64,000 nucleotides of DNA, from assembly GCF_001306035.1 (NCBI RefSeq), contig NZ_LGCM01000031.1, positions 1 through 64,000 of the forward strand, written 5' to 3'. The notes under the pieces were generated by a model. That model had not been told where the DNA came from and did no database searches. It saw nothing but the letters and a program-made list of their open reading frames with translations. The translations under genes were made by a program, and so were the position numbers. The DNA is from Levilinea saccharolytica (GTDB lineage: Bacteria > Chloroflexota > Anaerolineae > Anaerolineales > Anaerolineaceae). Shown piece by piece: positions 1 through 9,140 of this stretch (its first letter is position 1; each line of letters begins with the position of its first letter).

Positions 1-3
1 GCC

Positions 4-25
4 CTTCTGATGGAGATCTCAGAAG
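4..25. other. small inverted repeat in 5' leader region
   Basis: CTTCTGA and TCAGAAG flank an 8-base loop. No T tract follows, so it is not a typical terminator. The remaining bases to 184 hold no convincing gene; they are AT-richer than the genes and probably carry the promoter of the first gene, but I could not fix -35/-10 boxes. Confidence 0.3.
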
Positions 26-184
26 AGTGGCAGATCGGTAAGCACTATTGCGTTGGCAAGTCATTCGATTGTTAAAGAACGATGGATATTTCTGACTCGA
101 ATTTACAGAAAAAAGGTTGCACTATCTCAGCCCTGTGCGCCTTCAAAATAATCAGACAGGCTGAGCAGAGATCGAGGCCAATTC

Positions 185-2065
185 ATGGAATTAAAACAAT
201 ATTTGCAATTGTTCTTGCGCTGGTTCTGGCTGCTCCTCCTGGGCGTTTTGTTAGGCGGCGTGGGCGGTTACATCGGCAGCACCTATCAGACGCCGATGTA
301 CCAATCAGCCACGAAGTTTCTGGTTTCCCGCGCGCCCGATCAACGCGTTTCCGATGTGGGCTATATCAGTGACCAGCAGTTAGCCTTGACCTACATTCAG
401 CTGCTCACCACTCAACCGGTTCTGGATGCCGCCAGCGCAAAGGTTGGCTACAAGGTCGACGGGAGCCAGATCACCGGGCAGCTTGTTCGTGATACGCTTC
501 TCATTCAGGTGACGGTCGAAGATTCCGACGCAAACCGCGCCGCTCTGATCGCCAATTCGCTGATCTCAGTGCTCATTGATCAAAATGAGATCATTCAAGC
601 GTCCCGCTTTGCTGCCAGTGAAGAAAGTTTGCAGGCGCAGCTCAAGCAAATGGAACAGCAAATTGCCGCTCTTCAAATAGAAATTAGTCTGGTTTCTGAA
701 CAGACCCAAAAGGATCAGCAAAAAGAGGTTAACGCGCAGATCAAATCCCTTCAAGAATCAATTCTTGGGGTGCAGAAAGAAATTTCGGCGGTCAGCCCTT
801 CCGGTCAAACAACGCCCACCCCCGAGCAAATGAATCTGATCAAAGAAAAAGAACTGCGCCTGGAACGCCTCCAAAGTACCTTGGACTTTTATCAACAAAT
901 TTATCTGAATTTGCTCAATGGGGAAATTTCTACCTCAAACTCACAAGCAGTTGACCTGGAACAAAAACGATCCACGCTAACGCAGTACCAACAAATTTAC
1001 TCGAACTTGCTCAACAGTTATGAATCCGTTCGCCTGGCGCGCTTGCGCAACACGCCCAACGTAGTACAGGTTGAGCAAGCCGAACCTGCCAAGAGGCCCA
1101 TCCGGCCGCGCCCGCTCACCAATGCTGCCCTGGGCTGCACTGTGGGGCTGCTCATCGCTGCGGGAATCATCTTCCTCATTGAGTATTTAGATAACACCAT
1201 TAAATCTCCTGAAGAAATTGCCCAATTGTTTGAAGCCCCGGTGATTGGTTACATTCCAGAGGTAAAAAGCAGCCGCTCCCGCGAAGCCCTCATGTCCGCG
1301 GATGAGCCTCGCTCCCCCTTTGCGGAATCCCTGCGGTCTTTGCGTACCAACCTTGAATTTTCTAGCGTCGATAAACCTTTGCGAGTCCTGCTGGTCACCA
1401 GCGGCGGGCCCGGCGAAGGCAAAACCACCCTGGCCGCCAATCTGGGCATGGTCATGGCCCAGGCAGGCAAACGTGTGATCGTTGTGGATGCCGACCTGCG
1501 CCGGCCCAAGCTGCATAAATTCCTTGGCGTCAATAACCGTGTCGGCCTGAGCGATATTTTTCTCAACCACCGCACCATCCAGGCCATCACCCGCCCCTGG
1601 CGTGATTCCGACATGGGGGTCATCACCTCCGGCAGCCTGCCCCCCAATCCAGCAGAACTGCTCGCATCTGATAAAATGCGGCAATTCATCGAAGGATTAA
1701 AAGAGCAGTGTGATATCGCCATCATCGATTCACCGCCCATCCTTGTGGCGGATGCTGCCGTCTTGGCTTCGCGTGTGGACGGCGTCTTGGTGGTCATGAA
1801 CCCTGGCAAAACCGACCGCAATTCTGGCAGCGCAACCTTCGAGCAGCTGCGCCGGGTCAATGCGCGTGTTCTGGGCGTCATCTTCAATCGCATTCCTGCC
1901 AATCGCGCCGAGTATTACGGCGGTTACCACCATTATTCTCAATACTATTCATACTACGCCGCCTCGGACGGCTCAACACCACCGCAAAGCGGCCGCAAAC
2001 GCAAAGAAACTGGTGAGATGATTAATTTTGTCTCCGATGAGTCTTCTGATCGTCCGCGGTCATGA
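185..2065 (+). CDS. Wzz-type chain-length regulator fused to BY-kinase (polysaccharide biosynthesis tyrosine autokinase)
   Basis: Membrane protein of 626 aa expected to control export and chain length of a surface polysaccharide. Residues about 16-36 form a first membrane segment. A periplasmic coiled-coil-rich Wzz region follows to about 310, and a second membrane segment lies near 316-335. The cytoplasmic part is a bacterial tyrosine kinase: Walker A (GGPGEGKTT, near 408-416), Walker A' (VVDADLRRP, near 433) and Walker B (IIDSPP, near 514). A C-terminal tyrosine cluster at about 577-592 is the usual autophosphorylation site. Fusion of both parts in one chain is the proteobacterial Wzc or actinobacterial style. 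GAGG lies 6-10 bases before the ATG. The LysM gene follows after 22 bases. Confidence 0.92.
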   Translation: MELKQYLQLFLRWFWLLLLGVLLGGVGGYIGSTYQTPMYQSATKFLVSRAPDQRVSDVGYISDQQLALTYIQLLTTQPVLDAASAKVGYKVDGSQITGQLVRDTLLIQVTVEDSDANRAALIANSLISVLIDQNEIIQASRFAASEESLQAQLKQMEQQIAALQIEISLVSEQTQKDQQKEVNAQIKSLQESILGVQKEISAVSPSGQTTPTPEQMNLIKEKELRLERLQSTLDFYQQIYLNLLNGEISTSNSQAVDLEQKRSTLTQYQQIYSNLLNSYESVRLARLRNTPNVVQVEQAEPAKRPIRPRPLTNAALGCTVGLLIAAGIIFLIEYLDNTIKSPEEIAQLFEAPVIGYIPEVKSSRSREALMSADEPRSPFAESLRSLRTNLEFSSVDKPLRVLLVTSGGPGEGKTTLAANLGMVMAQAGKRVIVVDADLRRPKLHKFLGVNNRVGLSDIFLNHRTIQAITRPWRDSDMGVITSGSLPPNPAELLASDKMRQFIEGLKEQCDIAIIDSPPILVADAAVLASRVDGVLVVMNPGKTDRNSGSATFEQLRRVNARVLGVIFNRIPANRAEYYGGYHHYSQYYSYYAASDGSTPPQSGRKRKETGEMINFVSDESSDRPRS

Positions 2066-2087
2066 TGATTAAGGACAGGGTAACCCC

Positions 2088-3137
2088 ATGACCGGCATCA
2101 TTTGCCCCTTTTTAGGTATATACGACGACGCAGATACAGCGTTAGCCTATCCTTCGCCGTCCAATCGCTGTTATCGCCCACCCAAGCCGGCCAGCGTCTC
2201 GAATCCTCATCAGGATCAATACTGTCTTGCCAGTGCCTACACCCGCTGCCCCATTTTCCAAAAATATGCTGGCCTAAGCCCCGCCTCAGCTCCAGCAGAA
2301 GAGCACCTACCCCAGGTTCCTCCTGCGCCCACTCCTCCACCAGTAGAGACCCAAGAAGAAACAGCCGTTCCACCAATGAGCACCTCGCCTGTGGTAGAGA
2401 TGTTCCTCACCCCCTCTGCCCAGCCCTCTGCAGCGCCTTCGCGCTCAGTTGAAAGTTCAGAATTTGGCCCATCTCCCGTTCAGGAAGGCACCCCAGGCTC
2501 AATCAACCTCAGCCTGGATCCTCACATTACCGAAACCCAACCCATGCGCCCTGGCGCCTGGCTGCCAGAACATGTTCAGCCCATCCAGGAAATCCCGCCC
2601 ATGGTCCAAAAACCACCGCGTCGTTGGCTGCCGGTCATCCTGGTGGGATTTGCCCTCTTGGCGCTGCTGGCTGCCGTGCTGTGGTGGGCTTTCACCGCTC
2701 TCCCGCTCAATTGGAATGTGCTGGGGGCCTCTTCTACCGGATTGCTCACCCCCACCCCCACCACCACCCGCCCGGCCCTCATCATTCTCCCTTCCGGGTT
2801 CACCCCCACCCCCCCAGCCGCGCCAGCAGCCACTCTGCAACCTACAACCCTGCCTTCCGATTCAAGCTCCATTAACCCCGCTGCCCCGGCCAAAATTTGC
2901 TTTCCACCTTCAAATTACGTCCCCTACATCATTCAGGCTGGCGATACACTGGATGCGTTGAGTCAAGCGGTGGGTGTCAGCGCAGCGAAGCTGAGGGAAC
3001 ATAATTGTCTTTCCGAAACCTCTGTGCTCAATCCTGGCGACGTCGTTTATCTACCCTCCATCCCCGGCCGTCCCACAAAACCTGCTTCGAACCTTCCAAA
3101 GGATGCGTCCCCCACCCCTGAGGCCCAAAAACCATAG
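2088..3137 (+). CDS. LysM-domain membrane protein with N-terminal four-cysteine module
   Basis: 349 aa in three parts. Residues 1-60 hold four spaced cysteines (C6, C28, C46, C54) with the pattern CPFLG-(x)-D..T..-YPS..N.C and CL...Y..CP, which looks like a small metal- or cluster-binding module. A long Pro/Thr/Ser-rich stretch follows, then one membrane segment at about 180-203. After a Pro/Thr spacer comes a single LysM domain at about 277-322 (YIIQAGDTLDALSQ, NPGDVVYLP) that should bind glycan or peptidoglycan outside. The four-Cys part would therefore sit in the cytoplasm. It lies between a Wzz kinase and an LCP protein, so an envelope role is likely. I recall similar N-termini in other Chloroflexota proteins but cannot name a family. 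Confidence 0.8.
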   Translation: MTGIICPFLGIYDDADTALAYPSPSNRCYRPPKPASVSNPHQDQYCLASAYTRCPIFQKYAGLSPASAPAEEHLPQVPPAPTPPPVETQEETAVPPMSTSPVVEMFLTPSAQPSAAPSRSVESSEFGPSPVQEGTPGSINLSLDPHITETQPMRPGAWLPEHVQPIQEIPPMVQKPPRRWLPVILVGFALLALLAAVLWWAFTALPLNWNVLGASSTGLLTPTPTTTRPALIILPSGFTPTPPAAPAATLQPTTLPSDSSSINPAAPAKICFPPSNYVPYIIQAGDTLDALSQAVGVSAAKLREHNCLSETSVLNPGDVVYLPSIPGRPTKPASNLPKDASPTPEAQKP

Positions 3138-3187
3138 GTTTAGATCTTCTTACACATGATTCTTCATAGACAAAAGTGAGGGTAGGG

Positions 3188-4258
3188 ATGAACAAGAACA
3201 GTTTTATTTATTGGATCATCATCGCCATCCTGTTTCTCTGCTTGCTCGGAGCTGTGGCCATGATCCTCATCCAGCGCAGTCAGGGCGGCCTGTCATTGCC
3301 CTTCTTAACCCCTGCACAAAGCGCAACCGCCGTTTCCGCGGATGCATCCCCCGCCGCGCCTTCGGCCAAAGTCACCATTGTCATGCCGAAAACCTCGGTC
3401 AGCCCGCTGCTGGCAACATCCACCCCTGAAGCATCCACAGCGGGGACGAAACCAGCCGCCTGCGGTCAGCAAGGCAGCCAAACGTATTTAATCGTCGCCC
3501 GAGATGCCAGTTTCTGGGAGTCACCCTACGGGGCGGACGCCATTCGCCTGGCACATGTAAATTTTGATGCCACCACGGCATCAATTATTTCTTTACCCCG
3601 CACCCTGGTGGTCTCCACCCCTAAATTAGAAGCCGCCTACGGCATCAAAACTAGCCAGTTGGGGGATATCTACGCCCTTGTCATCCAACGCGAAGGCGGC
3701 CGCGACAGCCCCGAGGCTAACCTTAAGGCTGTAGAAGCCCTGGCCCAGGCCGTCTATGACAATTTTGGCGTGGCACCCCAGCATTATTTTGTGATGAAAG
3801 AGAACAGTCTCTGGAAAACCATCGATGCACTCGGCGGCGTTCAGGTCTCTCTGCCCCAGGCTCTGCAAATTTCAGGGATTTCTTACCCGGCTGGGGCGCA
3901 AACCCTCACCGGCGAACGCGCCCAATGGTACGCCCGCCACCTGCCGTCCAACGCATCCGAATGGGACCGCCTCCAGCGCCAGGACCTATTGCTCTCTGGG
4001 ATCAAGCAGCGCCTGGCCGAGCCTGATATCCTCCTCAAAGTCCCCGCACTCTATCAGCAATTCCAATCCTCGCTGATTACTGACCTTAACCTGGAACACA
4101 TCACCCAATTAGCCTGTGTTGGACAAAAGATGTCATCCGGCCAAATGACGGTGGAGGCCCTGCCGCAAAAGATGTGCACCCCCGGCCAAAACGGCTCTCT
4201 CAAATTATCTGATCTCCAATCCGCCCAACAGTGGATTGCTTCTAAGCTCGGCCAATAA
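3188..4258 (+). CDS. LytR-CpsA-Psr (LCP) family protein
   Basis: 356 aa from the ATG at 3188; an in-frame GTG at 3176 is possible but the GAGGGTAGGG just before 3188 fits as ribosome site. Residues about 8-31 form one membrane anchor, followed by a Ser/Thr/Pro-rich linker. The LCP domain spans roughly 100-330 and shows the typical elements DAIRLAHVN (DS-like start), SLPRTLVV and a GGVQVSLPQ segment. LCP proteins transfer undecaprenyl-phosphate-linked glycopolymers to the cell wall; the exact acceptor here is unknown. Position after the Wzz kinase and LysM genes supports attachment of a surface polysaccharide. Confidence 0.85.
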   Translation: MNKNSFIYWIIIAILFLCLLGAVAMILIQRSQGGLSLPFLTPAQSATAVSADASPAAPSAKVTIVMPKTSVSPLLATSTPEASTAGTKPAACGQQGSQTYLIVARDASFWESPYGADAIRLAHVNFDATTASIISLPRTLVVSTPKLEAAYGIKTSQLGDIYALVIQREGGRDSPEANLKAVEALAQAVYDNFGVAPQHYFVMKENSLWKTIDALGGVQVSLPQALQISGISYPAGAQTLTGERAQWYARHLPSNASEWDRLQRQDLLLSGIKQRLAEPDILLKVPALYQQFQSSLITDLNLEHITQLACVGQKMSSGQMTVEALPQKMCTPGQNGSLKLSDLQSAQQWIASKLGQ

Positions 4259-4284
4259 ATCTTTGAACCTTCGGAGGTGATGGC

Positions 4285-5781
<1,497 letters not shown>

Positions 5782-5784
5782 TTC

Positions 5785-6957
5785 ATGCCCAAACAGCATT
5801 CCCCCCACGCTGTCATCATCGGGGCAGGCTTCACCGGCTGCGCCCTGGCCTATGACCTTGCTCAGCGCGGCTTCGCCGTCACCGTCCTGGAACGCGGTGA
5901 AATCGCCTCCGGCACCTCAGGCCGCACCCACGGCCTGCTGCATTCCGGCGCCCGGTACTGCACCGAGGACCAGGAAGCCGCCCGCGAATGTATTCAGGAA
6001 AACCGCATTCTGCGCAAAATCGCCGCGCAATGCATCGAATTCAACGGCGGTCTGTTTGTCGCCCTGGATGATTCCGACCTGTCCTATGCACCCAAGTTTG
6101 CCGCGGGAGCCCAGGCCTGTGATATTGAAATCGAGGAGCTCACTACGGCCCAGGCTCTCCAATTGGAGCCGAACCTCAACCCGCAGGTGCGCATGGCCTA
6201 CCGCGTCCCAGACGGCGCCTTTGATCCCCTGCGCCTGGCGCTGGCTTTTGCAGCAAGCGCCCGCCAGCTCGGTGCAGAGTTCAAACCCTATCACGAAGTC
6301 ACCGGCTTCATCCTGGATGGTCAGGGGGCTGTCACCGGGTTGAACGTCACCGACCGCCATGCCCGCCAGGCCTACCAGCAGCCCGCCGACATCGTCATCA
6401 ACGCCACCGGCGCCTGGGCGGGTCACCTGGCAGCCATGATCGGCCTCACCGTCCCCGTTACCCCTGCCCCCGGCGTCATGGTCGCCTATAACCGCCGCCT
6501 CATCCAGCGAGTCATCAACCGCCTCAACGCCCCCGGCGACGGCGACATCCTCATCCCGCAGCGCCGCATGGTCGTCATCGGCACCACCTCCTTCAAAGTT
6601 CAGGATGCCGATTACATCCCCGTTTTCCCAGAGCAGGTGGAAGAAATGCACCGCAAAGCCATGGAGCTGATCCCCGCGGTCGCTCAAACCGCTGAACGCG
6701 GCGCTTACATGTCTGCCCGGCCTCTCATCGGCACCGCCGAGGATGAGCGCAGTCTGACGCGCACCTTCAAATGCTACGATCATGCCCAGGGCGGTCAGGT
6801 GGAACGGCTGGTCACCATCACCGGCGGCAAAGCCACCACCTGCCGCGCCATGGCCGAAAAGACCGCCGATCTGGTCTGCCAAAAATTGGGCATCTCCGCC
6901 GCCTGCCAAACCGCCGATCAGCCGTTGGCTTCTTACCGTTTGTATTACAGCGCCTGA
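5785..6957 (+). CDS. glpA: GlpA-type FAD-dependent glycerol-3-phosphate dehydrogenase, lacking the C-terminal Fe-S domain
   Basis: 390 aa flavoprotein of the DAO superfamily. Seen: the dinucleotide-binding GAGFTG at residues 13-18, a GTSGRTHGLLHSGARY segment nearly identical in pattern to E. coli GlpA, VPDGAFDPLRLA, and a C-terminal ITGGKATTCRAMAEK. It should oxidise glycerol 3-phosphate to dihydroxyacetone phosphate. E. coli GlpA is about 540 aa and carries a C-terminal BFD-like [2Fe-2S] domain; this protein stops where that domain would begin, although the conserved core is intact. It is flanked by glpK (3 bases) and an sdhB-like gene (17 bases), with no GlpB or GlpC. I infer that electrons pass to the SdhB-like partner. 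GlpD-type is less likely from the N-terminal motif. Confidence 0.88.
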   Translation: MPKQHSPHAVIIGAGFTGCALAYDLAQRGFAVTVLERGEIASGTSGRTHGLLHSGARYCTEDQEAARECIQENRILRKIAAQCIEFNGGLFVALDDSDLSYAPKFAAGAQACDIEIEELTTAQALQLEPNLNPQVRMAYRVPDGAFDPLRLALAFAASARQLGAEFKPYHEVTGFILDGQGAVTGLNVTDRHARQAYQQPADIVINATGAWAGHLAAMIGLTVPVTPAPGVMVAYNRRLIQRVINRLNAPGDGDILIPQRRMVVIGTTSFKVQDADYIPVFPEQVEEMHRKAMELIPAVAQTAERGAYMSARPLIGTAEDERSLTRTFKCYDHAQGGQVERLVTITGGKATTCRAMAEKTADLVCQKLGISAACQTADQPLASYRLYYSA

Positions 6958-6974
6958 CCGCTGGAGGGAACCTC

Positions 6975-7721
6975 GTGAAACCAACAACCTGGACCATCAC
7001 CTTATCCATCTCCCGCCAATCGGGCGGTGCTCCGCGCCATTTTCAAGAATTCACCCTGGAGGTCAACCCGGACGAATACGTGCTGGACGCTGTAGAACGC
7101 GTCTGGGCCTTCCACGACCGTTCGCTAAATTACCGCCACGCCTGCCACCACTCCACTTGCGGCGCCTGCGGCATGGTGGTCAACGGCGTTGAAAAACTGA
7201 CCTGCATCACCCCCATCCGCGAGGTCACCCGCGACCGCGGAACGCTGCGCATTGAACCCCTGCGCAATTTCCCCGTGCAAAGCGACCTGGTGGTGGATAT
7301 GAGTGCCTTCTACCAGAACATGGAAGCCTCCAAACTGAACTCGGTATCCCCGGTGGAAAAGGCCGATCTGCCCATCGATCACCCCACACCGGCTGCGCCC
7401 GCCGTGGATGCCGAGCGGCTGGTGGATTGCATCGAGTGCGGTCTGTGCGTCAGCGTCTGCCCTGCCGCCGCCACCTCCGACAGTTATGTCGGCCCCGCCG
7501 CCCTGGCAGGGGCTCACCAACAATTCCAGGCTACGGGTGAAATTTCGCTTCTAGATTGGGCCGATCATCAGGACGGCCTGTGGCGCTGCCACAGCGCATA
7601 TGAATGTACCGCCGTTTGCCCGTCCAATGTCAACCCGGCCTGGCGCATCATGAACCTGCGCCGTCACGTCGTCAGCCAGCGCATCCGCAGCCTTTTCGGC
7701 GCCAAGGAACCCCGACCATGA
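6975..7721 (+). CDS. SdhB/FrdB-like iron-sulfur subunit, probably partner of the GlpA-like flavoprotein
   Basis: 248 aa. The GTG at 6975 is chosen because GGAGGG lies 6 bases upstream and the product begins with the normal SdhB beta strand. N-terminal plant-type ferredoxin domain: C57, C62, C65 and C77 bind [2Fe-2S]. The C-terminal helical domain has C152, C155, C158, C162-P and C205, C211, C215-P, the ligand sets for [4Fe-4S] and [3Fe-4S]. The stretch NFPVQSDLVVDMSAFY matches SdhB. The family carries electrons from a flavoprotein to membrane quinone. No SdhA gene is adjacent; the gene directly upstream is GlpA-like. The stop overlaps the next start (ATGATGA), indicating translational coupling. 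Confidence 0.9.
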   Translation: MKPTTWTITLSISRQSGGAPRHFQEFTLEVNPDEYVLDAVERVWAFHDRSLNYRHACHHSTCGACGMVVNGVEKLTCITPIREVTRDRGTLRIEPLRNFPVQSDLVVDMSAFYQNMEASKLNSVSPVEKADLPIDHPTPAAPAVDAERLVDCIECGLCVSVCPAAATSDSYVGPAALAGAHQQFQATGEISLLDWADHQDGLWRCHSAYECTAVCPSNVNPAWRIMNLRRHVVSQRIRSLFGAKEPRP

Positions 7722-8104
7722 TGAACCAACCCTCCCCACGAAAATTTTGGCGCTGGTTTGACCCGCGCTACCGCCAGATCGGCACCTGGGCTTTCATCCT
7801 CAACCGCATCACCGCCATCGGCCTGACCGTCTATCTGGTACTGCATCTCTACATGCTCAGCAAGTTGGTGCAAGGCCCCGAAGCCTACGACGCCTTCATC
7901 GCCCTCGCCAAGACCCCCGTCATCCTGTTTGGCGAGCTGCTCGTCATCGCTGCCGGCCTCATCCACGGCCTCAACGGCATCCGCGTCGGCTTCAACAGCT
8001 TTGGCTTCGGCTTGCAGCGCCAACGCGAGACCTTTATCGTCCTCATGATCATCGCCCTGGCTGGAACCGTGTATTTCGCGGTTCACATGTTCGGCTGGGC
8101 CTAA
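7718..8104 (+). CDS. sdhC: SdhC-like cytochrome b membrane subunit
   Basis: 128 aa with three predicted membrane helices (about 27-48, 66-86, 105-125). It starts at the ATG overlapping the sdhB-like stop; the second ATG, three bases later, is equally possible. ILNRITAIGLTVYLVLH is the SdhC first-helix signature. H43 and H83 (in HGLNGIR) are placed inside helices and are candidate heme b ligands. In the SDH family this subunit anchors the Fe-S protein and forms part of the quinone site. Here it belongs to a glycerol operon rather than next to an SdhA gene. Confidence 0.88.
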   Translation: MMNQPSPRKFWRWFDPRYRQIGTWAFILNRITAIGLTVYLVLHLYMLSKLVQGPEAYDAFIALAKTPVILFGELLVIAAGLIHGLNGIRVGFNSFGFGLQRQRETFIVLMIIALAGTVYFAVHMFGWA

Positions 8105-8116
8105 AAGGAGCTCCGT

Positions 8117-8491
8117 ATGCAAACCTCTCCGCAGCGTGCCAATGTCGAAGGCGCCGGAATTTGGATGATCAAAGTCTTTGCCGGTTTGTTTATCCTCGTC
8201 CTCCTGGGCGTGCATTTTGTGGTCAATCACCTTGTCGCCCCCGGCGGGCTGTTGACCTATGCGGATGTCGTCCGCTATTACGACAACCCCTGGATTGGCA
8301 TCATGGAAGTGGCCTTCTTAATCGTGGTCATCGCCCATGCCTTCATCGGGATGCGCTCAATCATTCTTGACCTGAACCCCTCACCCAACGCGCTGCGCTG
8401 GGTCAACCGCATTCTGATTGTCGCCGGCAGCTTTGCGGTCATTTATGGAACCTGGCTGGTGGTCGTGATCTCCGCCCGTTCCGTCCCCTAA
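8117..8491 (+). CDS. sdhD: SdhD-like membrane anchor subunit
   Basis: 124 aa with three membrane helices (about 17-36, 60-80, 95-118). H33, H38 and H74 lie in or at the ends of helices; AHAFIGMRSIILD matches the SdhD second-helix signature with its heme-ligand histidine. Together with H43 and H83 of the SdhC-like protein there are enough histidines for two b-type hemes, as in two-heme SDH types. It follows the sdhC-like gene by 12 bases with AAGGAG before the ATG, and a strong terminator follows 20 bases after its stop, so it closes the operon. Confidence 0.87.
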   Translation: MQTSPQRANVEGAGIWMIKVFAGLFILVLLGVHFVVNHLVAPGGLLTYADVVRYYDNPWIGIMEVAFLIVVIAHAFIGMRSIILDLNPSPNALRWVNRILIVAGSFAVIYGTWLVVVISARSVP

Positions 8492-8511
8492 AACCTGCTT
8501 TGGCGATCCTC

Positions 8512-8540
8512 AACGCCGGGCGACCCCCGGCGTTTTGATT
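8512..8540 (+). terminator. rho-independent terminator of the glp/sdh-like operon
   Basis: A perfect 9-base stem (AACGCCGGG with CCCGGCGTT, loop CGACC) at 8512-8534 is followed by TTGATT. It lies directly after the sdhD-like gene. Confidence 0.8.
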
Positions 8541-8564
8541 CATCATCAAGAAATGAGGCCTCTC

Positions 8565-8918
8565 ATGTACATGATCTGCCTGGTTTTGGATACACCTGAA
8601 CGCCTGGATGCCGTCCTGGACGCCTGGGAAGAGATCGGCATCACCGGTGCCACCCTGCTGGAAAGCACCGGCATGAACCGCCGCCGCGCCCAACGAACCC
8701 ACATTTCACCGCGCTTTGGCTTTGCCCCGCCGGTGATGGGCGGCCAGGAGGGAAATTACACCCTTTTTGCCGTGGTCGCGTCTGAAAAACAGGTGCAGCA
8801 GTGCTTTGATCGCACCGAAACCGTCGTGGGTGATTTTTCAGACCCGAACACCGGCATCCTCACTGCCTGGCCGCTGACAGCCGTGCGCGGGTTTACCCCC
8901 AGCGCCAAAACCCAATGA
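8565..8918 (+). CDS. P-II/GlnB-like small ferredoxin-fold protein
   Basis: 117 aa from the ATG at 8565 (GAGG 6 bases upstream); an earlier ATG at 8535 sits inside the terminator tail and is less likely. The pattern is strand (MYMICLVLD), helix (TPERLDAVLDAWEEIG), strand (TGATLLES), then a Gly-rich loop, strand NYTLFAVVA, helix, and PNTGILTAWPL. This resembles P-II-like ferredoxin-fold trimers, with the N-terminal LDTPERLDAVLDAW feature of P-II paralogs. It has no tyrosine-uridylylation T-loop of classic GlnB. The ligand is unknown. It lies between the glp/sdh-like operon and the ABC-F gene, with a terminator before it, so partnership with either is unproven. Confidence 0.6.
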   Translation: MYMICLVLDTPERLDAVLDAWEEIGITGATLLESTGMNRRRAQRTHISPRFGFAPPVMGGQEGNYTLFAVVASEKQVQQCFDRTETVVGDFSDPNTGILTAWPLTAVRGFTPSAKTQ

Positions 8919-8958
8919 GCTGCCCGCTGTAGACTCAAAACTCGCCATCTGGCCAGGT

Positions 8959-8986
8959 TTGCCGCGCCAAAAACCTATGGTAAAAT
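8959..8986 (+). promoter_or_regulatory. sigma-70-like promoter of the ABC-F leader
   Basis: TTGCCG (8959-8964), 16-base spacer, TAAAAT (8981-8986) with an extended -10 TG at 8978-8979. The start would be near 8993, giving a leader of about 145 bases before the ABC-F start. Confidence 0.65.
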
Positions 8987-9019
8987 GACCCTGTCGTATT
9001 CGATCAGGAGACTTATTAA

Positions 9020-9040
9020 ATGACAGACAGCACGCTCTAA
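9020..9040 (+). CDS. 6-codon leader ORF (MTDSTL) upstream of ABC-F
   Basis: An AGGAG at 9006-9010 lies 9 bases before ATG ACA GAC AGC ACG CTC TAA. It sits between a good promoter and an intrinsic terminator that precedes an ABC-F ATPase gene. Short leaders in this position are known to sense ribosome-targeting drugs for ABC-F and other resistance genes. Whether it is translated is inference. Confidence 0.55.
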   Translation: MTDSTL

Positions 9041-9054
9041 TCTGCGAATGTTTC

Positions 9055-9119
9055 AGGGTACGGTACTCGGTTCCCTATTGATTCTTCAATAGCCGAGGGC
9101 GTTTGCCCTCGGTTTTTGT
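9055..9119 (+). promoter_or_regulatory. transcription attenuator with competing hairpins before ABC-F
   Basis: Terminator: CCGAGGGC (9093-9100), loop GTTT, GCCCTCGG (9105-9112), then TTTTTG. Alternative anti-terminator: CTCGG (9066-9070) pairs with CCGAG (9093-9097), which is the 5' arm of the terminator, and stacks on a perfect hairpin CTATTGA/TCAATAG (9075-9092). A third pairing, AGGG (9055-9058) with CCCT (9073-9076), would block the anti-terminator. This gives a switch in which leader translation decides read-through into the ABC-F gene. Confidence 0.7.
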
Positions 9120-9140
9120 TTCCAGAAAGAGATCGCTGTC

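Noticed and set aside
6771-6974. Earlier in-frame ATG for the SdhB-like protein
   Set aside because: It would overlap the glpA 3' end, has no ribosome site, and encodes basic low-complexity residues. The GTG at 6975 fits family start and GGAGGG.
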